Shown: positions 1 to 13,750, counted from the stretch's first letter. The stretch is 64,000 nucleotides of DNA from Isoetes taiwanensis (GCA_021234155.1 JAJEKV010000294.1:184001-248000), one strand, 5' to 3'. Notes: generated from the letters alone by a model not told the origin. Program-made: numbers and translations.

Positions 1-3000
1 TCTGTAAGACTGCTGGAATGGAAGATGGCAATTGCTAGTAAAAGGTGCAACCGTCTGAAAGCTACAAAGTATGTTGGAGCTCCGGCGAAGCGAGACTATG
101 AAGGAAAGTTGACCTCAACGAATGATAGACTAAGGAGGCAAGTAATGCACCCACAAGGCCAGTGTTTGACAAGAGGTACTTGAAAGTTGTTGCAAACAAT
201 GCCTCAAAGATAGAAAATTTGGAGGGATACTTTGAATAGACCAAAGTCGGGAGTATGAATAAAGTAGGTGCCCAATGAACATCTCACCAAGGAGAATGTG
301 CTCTGGACTGGATATCGCGTGTGTATGCCGAGGCGTAGCTCCGTGTTGGTATATGCGTATTAGGAGCATTTAATGGTAAAATATAGCAAGGAAAAGAAAA
401 GGTGTATAATAGGACTTTTAGTTCAAATTCCATATGAATACGGAAATAATGAAGATAAGAGTTCCTATACGAGACGTTAAATATGTCCACTAGGACTTAG
501 AGTGGCATTTGCCCGTGTGGAATTTGTAACTAGAGCTTGAGGACCAAGGCAAACTAAGGCTAGAAAGTCTAGAAAGTGTGGTGTCGAACCACAACACGTT
601 TATGGTACCAGATAACCGAGTTGAGGAAATAAATGGGCGGCAAGTATGAACATAGCTAGGTGGCTATGTCAACGAGTTACATATGAGTCTAGCCTTAGGG
701 TTGGTTCACACATGTTACTATATCTCATAATAACAACGTAGTGGTTTTGGATGTTTGAAGGATTTAGTAGTATCAAATACTACAATAGTGAGGATATCGA
801 GGGTGTCGATTGTGACATACAGATGTATGTCAAATTGGAAAATGGTAGAATACTCGTACAAGGCTGTTGAACTATTACTTGACAATGTTTAAAGTAGAAG
901 CATCATGATATGCTTATATACGAAGATATTGGGTTAAGGTATGATCCACCAGAGATAAGCATTCAAGCTATCCCAATGGTTGGAGTTGACTATCTTAGAT
1001 ACGTCGTACTAAGGGATATGGAAAGAGTTTAAAGCAGTAAAAAGAGCTAGAGTAAGTGTAGGCTATACGGTGATGTTACATTCAAAAACATTTCGAGGAT
1101 GGTTGGAAGAGTGTTGGAATAACTGATACTGAGAGCTTAACTACTCAAAGGTGGTAGATACCAATGAATTTCTTCAGCATTATAAGCTGAGAGCATCTAT
1201 TCGGTTTTGGGAATAAGAAGATGTGTAAAATATTGCATCCCCCTGGTGGAAGAAAAGAAGGAGTACGAGGACTTGGGCGATTATACCTTTAGGGATAACC
1301 GAGAAGAGGGCAATATAGAGCAATTTCAAGTCCCGATAAGAATCAAGACGAGGTGTACAGATCAGAAGGGTGAGATTATATAGACCAGTAGTCAGTCCAT
1401 ATATCCTAAGAATTACCCTACTCGCGGAAAACAATTGTAGATACTGAAGCAGAAGCTGCAGGATCCGTTGCCTTGAGGCATAGACCCCTTAAAGATTATG
1501 ACTTTGAAAGTCTTAAGACGGTAAGGAACCGGATAACCATATGGCGGTTACTAACGAAGATTGAAACATTGGGTTTCCTATGAAGAGACCAGGAGGTTTT
1601 AGTGCCTCCGCTTCATTATAAGGGAGCCAAAGACGACAACATTTGAAGTGATCAAAAGTTGAAGTTGACATGCTAACGTAAGAAAATAGGTTAGTTGTGA
1701 CAAAGCGTGGTAGGGTAACTTTTTTATTGACCTACCCAGTTTTTTGACCATCACAGCACCTATAAGCACCTTCACCAAATAATTTATGTCATCATTATTT
1801 GCATCACTAATATGCTCATTATATCCGGGCTATGGAAGGGCAATGAAGGGCAATTTGAAGGGCAATGAAGGGCAGTCAGCACCTGTGCAGCACATGTGTC
1901 GCCCACATGCTTTTTTGAGTATGTGAATTAAAAAACCACCCGGTAGAACACAAAGGATTTTTAACTGAAGGAACCTTTAGGGAAGGCCTTCGACTGTGGT
2001 GGAAACCCTTGGAATTATGGCATAATCCCATGGGGAAATTATAGTTTATGTACCGGGTTAAGGTACTATAAGGCACTAAAGGAAGGGTAGCATAGACAAG
2101 TCCAACATAGAGTTGGCCCCCATCCATTTGGGAAGTAGCCAGAGAATAAGGGTATATAAGCAATGGGTTTTGTTCGAAAGAACTACCAAGGTTACGCTTT
2201 AGCTAAGGTAGAGCAGAGCTCTAGCATTGTGGGATGTGGATATATACGTATTAGGTACATATGATGTACAAATACGATAAACATCTTGGAGAGTTAATCT
2301 AAGTAGCAACACGAGAAGAGAAAGACGAGTGTACTCCAAAGTTACCAATGAAGGGTTTGGAGATATGTTCGAATAATTGGCACGTGAAATAAATGTTAAC
2401 AGCCCATAGAATGAAGCTTAAGATGATGGGGTTGAATAGTACAATAGTACAATTCGAGGATAGATAGCAAATAGCAGTCACCTGCGAGTAGTTCAAATGT
2501 GTTTTGAATAGACACCTAAGACTAGCTTCCCACATGATCCATAGCTGGATCAGGCAAAGGTGAATAGCATGGGTTACATGGAGGTGTAAGTTAGGATATA
2601 TAGGACTCGAACATGGATACAAGTCCGGGTTATCTCAAACAGAGGTAATTGTAGAGAGACTCACAAAATACCAGGCAGGCACCTTGATGACTCCAGGTAA
2701 TTTACGATTTATACAAAGGCTGAATCGCTGACTTAGGCCATAACTATGGCTTAGATGAGGATGCCAAGTTATTTGGAATGCCACAAGAGCAGCGTAACAT
2801 CATGACAGAGAAATGTAATGACTAACATTTCTAGAACGTGGGACAATGTTGAATCATAACCTCCAATGATAGGTGGGTTAACAACATAGGGCCATCTAAT
2901 AGCGGCTTAGAAGCCACAAGACGGCTAACAAATATGTAAAAGAGTAAATGGATTCTACTGAATAAAAGTCACGACCAAAGGGTAAATTGCATACGTTTGT

Positions 3001-3212
3001 GCAGGTAAGGGGGTGAATCTTCGAAAATCGATCATAGACTTAGAAAACATTACCTTTGAAGAAGAGAAGGAATGAAGGACCCTTATTAATGATATTTAGC
3101 GACCTGGATAGGAAGGCTATTACCTAACATGCAGGGTGGTCTTTGCTAACATGCAAAGATATACCTGCGGCTTGAAAGGCAGCAAGAGGTGAAAAACTCT
3201 TGAAAGATTTGG
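1..3212. other. Intergenic, no recognisable gene
   Basis: No open frame above about 107 codons on either strand and no recognisable protein motif. A TATATAAG element lies near 2153 beside a stretch that could be a retroelement promoter, but no LTR ends or primer site are visible. It is probably decayed repeat DNA. The unit of the downstream tandem array starts abruptly at 3213. Confidence 0.5.
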
Positions 3213-4204
3213 TAGCATGTGGCATGTGTTAGATGTTGTTCAGAAGAATGGAATATGGGCAAAGATTCATAGTTGCATAGTGTGTTGTTTGGACAGATAA
3301 TCCTTGGTGCATGCAAATAAAGCCTTTGGAAAAAAAAAAAGAAATACTGCAGGGACAATGAAATACATGGTCACGATTTTCATAACCCTGAACATCTACA
3401 TCTGTAACACAATTTTGTGTAGCTCGGTGACCACCATCTGTGATGAAGGCATCAAATTGGAGCTGGTCTTCTGGATTGATGGAAGGTAAGGCTTTGATTT
3501 TGCATTATTAGGGTTTGGGCAGATAAAATGTACAATAAGACCCGGAAGCATTGCTTGAACCCTAATTAGGGTATTCCGATGTGTTTTCTGCGCTTCAGAT
3601 AGCTGTATATTTGTGCACCTATTTGCTACACCTATTTACTCTGATTACCATCTTTATGCGCTTCTAGTATTCGAGTTGTTGTGCGATAATGAGAAATGCG
3701 GCGATCTTGGGCATGCATCTTAGCCTTGGGCAATATCGGGTTTATAAATAACCATAGTGAGGGCGTTATCGCGACAATATCCATCACGGATTGTTGACTC
3801 ATCTACGCTAGTTGGCTACTAGTTGTTTACTAAAGATTCTTTCCGAAATCTCAATGTTGCCACAAGGAAACATGTTGAGGAAGCAACCATGTATGCAAGA
3901 TCACAAACAAATTTGTGCCCCGGCAAGAGTACAAAGCACAACTACACAAGGCATACAAGGCATTGGCTCTCAAAATCAAGCTCACCAGGTTTGGAAGCTT
4001 TACACTAATCTATATCTTAATTTTCTTTGAATGCCCTTTGAGTAGAGAGATAAAGATATGAAGCCATTCACTTTGCCGTTGACAAATTATAACGAGTTAT
4101 TATTATAGAAGTGGTATGAAATGTAACTCCAGCCATGCCATCGTACACTTAAGACAGTTCAAGCTTAGAATACAGGAAAATTATTTACATTATTATTTCT
4201 TGTA

Positions 4205-6648
4205 CTAGTAATGGTGCCCAGCGTTGCTGGGCATAAGCAACGCTAGGCATAAGTTGGAAACTTGTAAATGAGAAAAATATCTTTGCTGCATGTAACCGTA
4301 ACGTGGCCTAAATTCCACAATTCACACTAATAAGTTCCTATTTTAACTTGAATTTGTTTGCCTTGAAATTAATTTAGAGCATAGAGAAATTAATGAGGTA
4401 ATAGATTATTGATTTTGGGCTTATATACTTGGTTGCCCATAAAACAATCGAACTATAAAACCATATGCAATGTGCAAGAGCATACACGCGCCACGCAAGG
4501 CATTTTTCAATAACAACCTCCAACATGGGGTTTATATATCTAGCATCTTGTTGTCTCTAGAACGGGATGTATTTCTTAAGGTTATATCTTAAATCTTGGC
4601 TATCTTCCTTCTAGTTCGCGTAGCAAGGAATTCTCTAGGTTTTTTACTCAATTGACTATGCAAAGATTGATTCTATTGAAAGACAAAGAAAAACCCAAAA
4701 GCAACTTTGAGTCATCACTTTTAACAGACAAAAACAGTTATCTAACATGTTGCAAGAGCCCTTTCACATCGAGTCAACATACTCTTCAGTTTCATGTGAA
4801 GGCTCCAACAGTAGAATGCACAAAAATGATTGTATAAGCTGATAGATTATTAAAACCTCATATACCTTAAATATGGTTTTTAAATGTAGTACCATCTGCC
4901 AATATAATTAGAATGTTCCTGAGTAACAACAGAGATGAAAGCAGTGGCACTCTTTAAAAATATCCATTGGGACCTTGAGAAAGAAAGGTTCATGTGAGAG
5001 GCATGTAGTCAAGAACTTGAAGAAGCTCCCAGATAGCCTGCAAAAAATATCTTAATAATAAGACAAAAGAAAGAGATATATCTCCATGGTCTAGATGCTC
5101 AAGTCCTTGAGGTTATGCTTCGAAAAAATGTTGCGACTTTAGAAAGTGGAGTGGTGATTCATAACTCTCCACATTTTTAATAACAAAGTTATCGTATTAC
5201 CACGTTTTAGATTTCCTTAAATCTAATTAGTTTGCAGTTTTATCAACATTAGAAGAGTCGGACCCACTTAGATGAAAAACACGGCTGCAAAGAGAAGTCC
5301 TATAGTTAGGAGAAGAAGCGCCAAAGTAGGACAAAGGGACTCGCACCCGGATTGTTATAGCTCCCTTGATGCAGACTCAAGCAAGAACCCATACAAAGCC
5401 ACTATCCCCGGGACCAAATGCTATCCATTTTACCCAACCAAGATGGCCACTTCGTAAATTATATGAATAATGTGATCAGCTAATTAAAAAAATGGCAAAA
5501 CAAACATATGAACTACCAAGAAGAGGATCACGTTTGACAATTTAAAAACATATGCATAGTGATGAGAACCTCTTGTAACATGCGAGTGGCAAAAGCATTT
5601 ACAACATCCTTCCGGGCATGAGAAAATAAGCAGTTAACATCTCAAAACGTACCCTTAAATTGACATAGTCAAAAAATCGAAATCAAAGAAGCACCAGTTC
5701 TTTGCAAAGTCCTACATGCTCAAATATACATTGCAGCAGCCCCTATATCGCCACTTCGACTTGGTTGAGAAGCCAGACATTATATTTTTGATAACCGTCT
5801 TTTGCCAAGCATTTTGCTCCCGACCCATAAAAGTTGATGCCTCGGCGAAGATGCTCATGAAACCCGGAAGGAATGAAAATAGAATGTTTGAGCCTGTAAA
5901 TGCCCATGCTATGCTCTATCCAACTGTTTTCAACAGATATCTTGGAAATGTCAAATCCTTATAGGCATTCTGTTGCCCTAAATACCTTGTGATGGTAAGC
6001 GATGTCTAGAGCGGATACCATAACAGCCATCTTTGCATGAGCAGAGATCACGGAAAAAGCTATGATGGTCTTTAGCTTTCATATCTTTGAACCAAAAAAA
6101 TGGATAACCCACGAAATATGATTGCCGGAAGAACCTCGAACAGCTTTTAGGATGATATGCCATAAAAAATAGGTGCCGGATCAATCGTCTTCTTTCATAG
6201 TAATGAGAGCGGGGAAAAGAAATACCAAAATCGAGAATAGGTTAAGCTCGAGCAAGGTAAACCCTATTAGAACTCAAAATCTTGATAATGTTTTTGCTCC
6301 CTTTCGGTCTTGCAGAGCTGCCATAGCTGCAAAGCGTACCCTAGAATAAGCTAAAAAAACCCTAAGAAATGACAAGCGAATCTTAGAACGGGCTTGGCAT
6401 GGCTGGCCGTGGCATTGAGATGTGATAGCTGAACCAGGAAGCTTTCGAAGTGTTATTTTATTTTTATTTTTGTTCAAAGGCGGCCTTCAAGCATCAACCG
6501 GTTTAGGCGACATGTTCCCCTCGTAAACCACAGAAGCCATCACCGCTTCTACGCTTTCTGCCTGTTTTCGATAGGGCCCTCTTTTTATGTTGAATCTCCA
6601 CCGTCCCTTCTAAAAATCGAATTCTCACCGTCGGATCTAGGGCGTGGT
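4205..6648 (-). mobile_element. Non-autonomous Helitron A, 5' end truncated
   Basis: The minus-strand 3' terminus has the Helitron signature: a 17-nt hairpin (GCCCAGCAACGCTGGGC, 4216-4232), a short spacer and CTAG at 4208-4205, followed by T. At the other end the sequence resembles the subterminal 5' region of the sister elements (ACCACGCCCTAGATC on the minus strand), but the first tens of bases, including TC, are missing. It abuts the CTAG of Helitron B directly. The interior has an 82-codon frame (5716-5964, plus) and a few shorter ones, possibly captured gene fragments that I do not recognise. No Rep/helicase is encoded. Confidence 0.78.
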
Positions 6649-8623
6649 CTAGTAATGGTACCCAGCCTTGCTGGGCATAAATTAGGAACCTTTAATTTCT
6701 TTCTTTTTTTATTCTCCCTTTTTTTTTTTTCCTAACCCCGTTCTCCCTCCCTTTGCCTTCCCTTTCCCCTTCCCCTTTTTTTCTTTCTCTTTTTCTTATC
6801 AGCTTTTTCCCTTTCTTTTTATCTTTCCCCGCTCTTCCCATTTTTCCACTACTCTCTTTCCCTTTCCTTTTCCCCTTCCTCTTCCTCTTCCTTTTCTCTT
6901 TCCCGTTTCTCATGCATTTTTTTCGTTCTCTTTTGCTTACCTTTTCATGTGCCCTTTTCTTCCTTTCCCCACCCTCTTCCTCTTGATCACGTGCCCTTTT
7001 CCCCATCTCTTTTCCCATTTCTCTCTCCTCTTTTCCTCATGCTCTTTTGCTTTCCCTTCTCCTTTTCCTTTTCCCTTTTCCTTTCAACTTTCCATTCCCT
7101 TTTCATACTTTCCCCATCTTTTTGCTTTGCGTATGTTCCCTTTTCCCTTTCCTTTCTCTTTCCCCTTCCTTTACATTTTCCCTTTCCCGTTCCCTTTCGC
7201 TTTTCATATGCCTCTTTCCATTCCCTTTTCTCAACCTTTTTTATGTACCCTTTTTCCTTCTTTCCCCATCTTCTTCCCCTTTTTCCCCTTTCCACTTTCT
7301 CCTTTCTTGTTTCTTTTTTCTTTTCCCTTTCCCATACTCTTTTTCCTTTCTTTTTTTCTATTTCCTCACCCCTTTCCCTCTTCTTTTTTTTTCTCGTGCC
7401 TTTTCTCCTTCCTCTTTTCCTATTCCTTGCTCCCTACCCTTTGTCTATTCTAATTTCCCCCCCACCTTTTTCCTCATTTTTCCATCCTTTCCCTCTTCCT
7501 TTTTTTCGATGCTCTTTTTTGCTTTCCTTTTTCTCTTTCTTCACCCTTTCTCTTTTCCCCTTTTTTCACGCCCTTTCCTTTTTTTACTTTTTCTCGTTCC
7601 CTTTTCCCAAGTTCTCTTTTCCCTTTTCCCCCTCTCTTTTCCTTTTTACTTTTTCTTTTTCCATAGACTTTGCAACCTTTTCTTATTTTCCCTTACCTTT
7701 TCTCCTTTTCTCACCTTTACTTCTTACCCTTCTCGCGGTGCTCTTTTTTAGTTCCCTTTCCCCTCGTCTATTCTATTCCTTTTTTCTATTTTCTTTTATC
7801 TTTCCATTTTCCTTTTCTCCTTCTCTTTCCTTTTCCTCTTACCTTTCTTTTATTTTTTTTCCTTTTTCCCTTTTCCCTTTCATCTTTTTTCCTTTTCCCT
7901 TCCCCTCTTCCTTTTCCCTTTTCCCTTTTCCCTTTCATCGTTTTTCCTTTTCCTTCCCTCTTCCATTTTTCCCTTTCATCGCCTTTTTTCCTTTTTCCTT
8001 CCCTCTTCCTTTTCCCTTTTCCCTTTCATCGTTTTTCCTTTTCCTTTTCCTTTTTCCTTTTTCCTTTTCCCTTTCATCGTTTTCCTTTTTTCCTTTTCCT
8101 TTTTTCCTTTTCCCTTTTCCCTTTTCCCTTTTCCCTTTTCCCTTTCCCCTTTCATCATTTTTTCCTTTTCCCTTCCCTTTTCCGTTTCCTTTTTCCCTTT
8201 CATCGTTTTCCTTTTCCGTCCCTTTTCCTTTTCCTTTTCCCTTTTCCTTTTTCCGTTTTCCCTTTTCCGGTTTTCCCTTTTCCCTTTAATTTTTTTTCCT
8301 TTTCCCTTCCCCTTTTCCTTTTCCCTTTTCCCTTTCATCGTTTTCCCTTTTCCCTTTCATCGTTTTTCCTTTTCCCTTCCCTTTTCCGTTTCCCTTTTCC
8401 TTTCATCGTTTTCCTTTTCCTTCCCTTCCTTCCCCTTTTCCTTTCCCTTTTCCTTTCCCTTTTCCTTTTCCTTTTCCTTTTTCCTTTTCCCTTTCATATT
8501 GAAGCCATAGTCAAGATGAAATTTTAGTTGAAGTCACACACACATCATCTCCACCATTGGTCAATCAAATCCTCGACCGTCCGATTTAGGGTGCGGTCCA
8601 TTACACAACATTATAATATAAGA
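6649..8623 (-). mobile_element. Non-autonomous Helitron B with long pyrimidine tract
   Basis: The minus-strand 5' terminus is TCTTATATTATAATG at 8623. The 3' hairpin (6661-6675, CCCAGC/GCTGGG) is followed by CTAG at 6652-6649. About 1.8 kb of the interior is almost pure pyrimidine on the plus strand, purine on the element's sense strand. It is built from short units such as CCCTTTTCC with an interspersed CCCTTTCATCG word. The long F/L/S/P-rich frames across it are composition artefacts. It lies head to tail with Helitrons A and C. Confidence 0.88.
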
Positions 8624-10647
8624 CTAGTAATGGTACCCAGCCTTGCTGGGCATAAATTAGGAACCTTTAATTTCTTTCTTTTTTTATTCTCCCTTTTTTT
8701 TTTCTAACCCCGTTCTCCCTCCCTTTGCCTTCCCTTTCCCCTTTCCCTTTTTTTTTCTCTTTTCTTTTTCTCGACTTTTTCCTTCCTTTTTTATCTTTCC
8801 CGCTCTTCCCATTTTTCCACTACTCTCTTTCCCTTTCCTTTTCCCCTTCCTCTTCCTTTTCCTTTTCCTTTTCTCTTTTCAGATTTCTCATGCATTTTTT
8901 TTGGTTCTCTTTTGCTTACCTTTTCATGTGCCCTTTTCTTCCTTTCCCACCCTCTTCCTCTTGATCACGTGCCCTTTTCCCCATCTCTTTTCCCATTTCT
9001 CTCTCCTCTTTTCCTCATGCTCTTTTTGCTTTTCCTTCTCCTTTTTTCCTTCCCTTTTCCTTTCAACTTTCCATTCCCTTTTCATACTTTCCCCACCCTT
9101 TTTGCTTTGCGATGTTCCCTTTTCCCTTTTTCCTTTCTCTTTCCCCTTCCTTTACATTTTTTTTCCTTTCCGGATTCCCCTTTCGCTTTTCATATGCCTC
9201 TTTCCATTCCTTTTCTCAACCTTTTTTTTTATGTACCCTTTTTTCCTTCTTTCCCCATCTTCTTCCCCCTTTCCCCTTTCCACTTTCTCCTTTCTTGTTT
9301 CCTTTTTCTTTTCCTTTCCCATACTCTTTTTCCCTTTCTTTCTTCTATTTCCTCAAATTTTCCCTCTTCCCTTTTTCTCGTGCCCTTTTCTCCTTCCTCT
9401 TTTCCTATTCCTTGCTCCCTACCCTTTGTCTATTCTAATTCCCCCCCACCTTTTTCCTCATTTTTCCATCCTTTCCCTCTTCCTTTTTCGATGCTCTTTT
9501 TTTGCTTTCCTTTTTCTCTTTCTTCACCCTTTCTCTTTTTCCCCTTTTTCACGCCATTTTGATTTTTCTCTTTTTTCGTTCCCTTTTCCCAAGTTCTCTT
9601 TTCCCTTTTCCCCTCTCTTTTCCTTTTTACTTTTCTTTTTCCCATAGACTTTGCAACCTTTTCTTATTTTCCCTTACCTTTTTCTCCTTTTCTCACCTTT
9701 ACTTCTTACCCTTTTCACGGTGCTCTTTTTAGTTCCCTTTCCCCTCGCCTATTCTATTCCTTTTTCTATTTTCTTTTTATCTTTCCATTTTCCTTTTCTC
9801 CTTCTCTTTCCTTTTTCTCTTACCTTTCCTTTATTCCTTTTCCTTTTTCTCTTTTTTTCCCTTTTTCCCTTTCATCGTTTTTTTTCCTTTTCCCTTCTCC
9901 TCTTCCTTTTCCCTTTTTTTTTCCCTTTCATCCTTTTTCCTTTTCCCTTCCCCTCTTCCTTTTCCCTTTCATCGTTTTCCTTTTCCCTTCCCCTCTTCCT
10001 TTTCCCTTTTCCCTTTTCCTTTTCCTTTTTTCCTTTTCCTTTTCCCTTTTCCCTTTTCCCTTTTCCTTTTCCCTTTTCCCTTTCATCGTTTTTTTCCTTT
10101 TCCCTTCCCTTTTCCTTTTTCCTTTTCCTTTTTTCCTTTCATCATTTTTTCCTTTTCCCTTCCCCTTTTCCTTTTCCTTTTTCATTTTTTTCCCTTTCTT
10201 TGTTTTCCTTTTCCGTCCCCTTTTCCTTTTCCCTTTTCCCTTTTCCCTTTTCCGTTTTTTCATTTTCCTTTTTTGGTTTTCCCTTTTCCCTTTTCATTTC
10301 CTTTTCCCTTCCCCTTTTCTGTTTCCCTTTTCCCTTTCATAGTTTCCCTTTTCCCTTTCATCGTTTTTTCCTTTTCCCTTCCCTTTTTTATTTTCCCTTT
10401 TCCCTTTCCCTTTCATCGTTTTTCCTTTTCCCTTTCCCTTCCCCTTCCCCTTCCCCTTTTCCCTTTTCCCTTTTCCCTTTTCCTTTTCCTTTTCCTTTTC
10501 CTTTTTCCTTTTCCCTTTCATATTGAAGCCATAGTCAAGATGAAATTTTAGTTGAAGACACGCACACATCATCTCCACCATTGGTCGATCAAATCCTCGA
10601 CCGTCCGATTTAGGGTGCGGTCCATTACACAACATTATAATATAAGA
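8624..10647 (-). mobile_element. Non-autonomous Helitron C, sister of B
   Basis: Near-duplicate of B with the same 5' terminus (TCTTATATTATAATG at 10647), pyrimidine tract and 3' hairpin (8636-8650), and CTAG at 8627-8624. Its CTAG is followed on the minus strand without any intervening base by the TC of B, a precise head-to-tail junction. At 10648 host T follows, as expected for insertion between A and T. B and C differ by indels and substitutions spread along the tract, so the duplication is not very recent. Confidence 0.9.
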
Positions 10648-11838
10648 TAAGTTCAGCTACAGTCAAGGAAATATGCATGTTGACTTGGTCTGTTCTTTTG
10701 TAGAATGTGGATTCATAAATTTTAGCTGATACATAGCTAAAACAGCTCGAGCTCTAAAGTTATTAAAGCAGTGCCTATTCCCAGAGTGAAGCTTATTCCA
10801 AAGTGGAAGCCCTTTAATGAACTTAATAATCCGAATTCCTCAATAGCTTACATTCGACCCTCACGAGATGTGCTTTGATCTCTAAACAACTAGAGGCGAG
10901 TAAAATGCACCCTAGAGGCGTAATTTTGAAAAGAAAAATTTAAATGCTAGACTCGAGACAATTCAGGTTCTTTTATAGCACCAGAGTACATGATCTCGTA
11001 GGAAAACTGCTTATGATCTTATATTATAATGTTTTAGTGCAAGTAATGGACCACGCCCTATTATAATGTTGCAAGTAATGGACCCGCCCTAAATTCGAAG
11101 TAGAGATTTCCGCGATGCAATCTTAGGGCTAAAAAGTGGTAAAAAAAAAAGGCTAAAAAGTGGCGTCCAAAAATATTAAAAAGAGGGCACGTAAACCCTA
11201 AGAAGGCTCTCGAGCATCGCAGACCATGGTGACTTGGTGGGAAACGATTGCTACAAATCCTATCCATCTTACCGTTGATACTACATTCCAAGAGGATCGA
11301 GGGTGAACATCGGGGCTTATATCGCAAGTAACTTAAGCTTGATGGACCGGAATATTGCAACTCTTTTTCATGAAATTCCACTTGATTTGCGAATGTTGGA
11401 GGCTGAAAGGGTTGGGCGGCGATGCAATTGTTTACTAGAATGGGTCCTGGGAAGTGGAATACGATTAAGAGAAAGCAACACCTCAACCATAAGAGCCTGT
11501 AACATTCATGCTAAATGGGTGCGTGATGATATTTTTTCGTTCCTTCTTCCATGCGAGGTTATGTTTTAGGATCTTATTTTTTTTGAGTGCGGAAAGGATT
11601 TGGTGCGGAACCGCAGGTCCTACTCCATAGCGAGAACATCATTATTAGTCTTTTGGGTGTTGCTTTATGCTTTGAAAACTCCTGTGAATCCGGCTCCATA
11701 TGGAAGAAGAAATGAAAACGTGTAAAAGGAGGTCTAGAGAATGCAGCTATGGTGATCTCATTCTTCCTTCCTTTGCTTCGTAAACAAAACAAGCTCCATT
11801 TGTTCTACAAGCTAGGTATTCCGTTTTTCATTCTTGAG

Positions 11839-12173
11839 CAAGTTAGGCAGATTTACACACATGTTTCTTCTTTCACCAAGCAGGTAAATGGAAACATCAC
11901 CGTCAACACATGTGAAGGCATGGCTAAATCTGGCAGGGAATTGTGGTGATCTGCATTAATTGTTCAACACTTAAACAGTGGTTGTTCAAGGATTCAAGTA
12001 ACTCTGCACTATAATCGCATCTCCAGTATATAACTGCTCTTCTATCTATTCTTTAGTGAAGAAGTACGTTTTTGTTTTCATATCGATGACTCTGATTTTC
12101 AATCCCAGTGGAGCTCCAATGTTGACTTGAATATATAATTCCACTGCAACTGTTTAGAGTGAATTAGGATATC
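11839..12173 (+). repeat. Internal direct repeat of Helitron, copy 1
   Basis: About 335 bp repeated at 13411-13750 with a few small indels. It starts CAAGTTAGGCAGATTT and ends AGGATATC. An exon-intron-like boundary (CACCAAGCAG then GTAAATGG) lies inside both copies. Confidence 0.9.
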
Positions 12174-13410
12174 CTTCATTGTCATGTTCTGACTGATTAA
12201 ACTGAGATTTTATGCTTGCTAGACTTATATTTCGACTGCCCACAGAATATGGTCATGATGGTCATGACTGTCCCAACAAACGACCTCTCACCTCTCAGTT
12301 CAAGCATGGCAACACACAGATGGCAACATCCTTTTTCTTGGATCATCTTTATAAGTTCATATCTGGTCTTTCCTTTTTATATGCTTCATTTTACGCTAGC
12401 TATGTCCTACTAGAGCATGATTCAAGGCCCAATACAGTCTGTTTTTATTATTCAAACCACTACAACAAAATCTGACATTGGGTTTTTTGCTTCTCCCAAA
12501 GTACTTGAAGGTTGACAAGGCATATGATGGATTCTGTATACAAAAATGGGTTCTCATCCTAGCAGTCAGCTTCGAGATAGAAGGCCTGGAGTGTAAGACA
12601 GAAATAGACACTTGAGATATGTCTAGAGCAGCACATATGCAATTCTTATGTAAACAAACAAAAGTACCTTTGTCTGATTTGGGCAGTTGCTTTGTGAATC
12701 TCAGTGTGTGGTACAAAAAGCATTATGTTAAAAACAGATATGTGAATTTGCTGCCAGATTTCTTTGTCTACTCCTCTTGCAGATTTTTGCATCTTTTTAT
12801 ACTGTTATAGGCGATGTAGAGCAAGAAGACCTTGAACCATTCATGGCTGCATGTGCCAAGTGGTTCATATGAGCTTCCCAACATGTGCCCATGGATTTTG
12901 TTCAGCATCTAGCTGTCAATGCAATTTGGGGATTTGACCATCACTTCAATTTCTATCGGAAGTGTTGTGGCCCAAACTCATGGAAATTGTAAAATTTGTT
13001 CACATGTTCGTGACTCTTCTATTCGATTACATCATGGCTCCTACACCGCATTTGCAATAGATGCTTGCTTTAAGTGCATATGGAACAATGTCTTACGGAT
13101 TGATTGCAAGTAATTCTTTGAAAGCAATTAAGTCCAAGATCTACTTCCCCATATTCTTTACATGCATTGGGTATATGGTAAGGATTCAAACAGTCTCTCT
13201 ATAGATGAAAATTAAGCCATCGAGTCCCGATGCATTCTGGTAGAAATTTTACCTAAGAACATTCATATGATTGAGCAACTGGTTGTGGAAAGTCACGAAT
13301 AGCAAAGGCGGACTTGCCAAGCGGCATATGCCCCATTTCTGAAGGTAATGTTTATTTATTGTGCTAGAAAATGCTATACCACTTCTGGTTTTTTTACATT
13401 AGTATTGCAG

Positions 13411-13750
13411 CAAGTTAGGCAGATTTACACACATGTTTCTTCTTTCACCAAGCAGGTAAATGGAAACATCACCGTCAACACATGTGAAGGCATGGCTTAA
13501 TCTAAATCTGGCAGGGATGGTGACCTGCATTAATTGTTCAACACTTAAACAGTGGTTGTTCAAGGATTCAAGTAACTCTGCACTATAATCGCATCTCCAG
13601 TATATAACTGCTCTTCTATCTATTCTTTAGTGAAGAAGTACGTTCTTTTTTCATATCGATGACTCGATTTTCAATCCCAGGGGAGCTCAATGTTGACTTG
13701 AATATATAATTCCACTGCAACTGCAACTGTTTAGAGTGAATCAGGATATC
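13411..13750 (+). repeat. Internal direct repeat of Helitron, copy 2
   Basis: Second copy of the 11839-12173 segment, offset by about 1,572 bp. A further degenerate duplication follows within the same element (13848-13968 against 14097-14216), so the Helitron interior has grown by repeated segmental duplication. Confidence 0.88.

Noticed and set aside
6692-7018. Lys/Arg/Glu-rich frames on the opposite strand of the pyrimidine tracts
   Set aside because: These are complements of the same low-complexity repeats. Basic 'nuclear' look is composition only.
6949-8527. Long F/L/S/P-rich open frames (up to 446 codons), also at 8725-10551, 36372-37398 and, as complements, 43371-44593
   Set aside because: They lie in pure C/T repeats with no stops by composition. 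Overlapping frames are equally long and no domain is visible.
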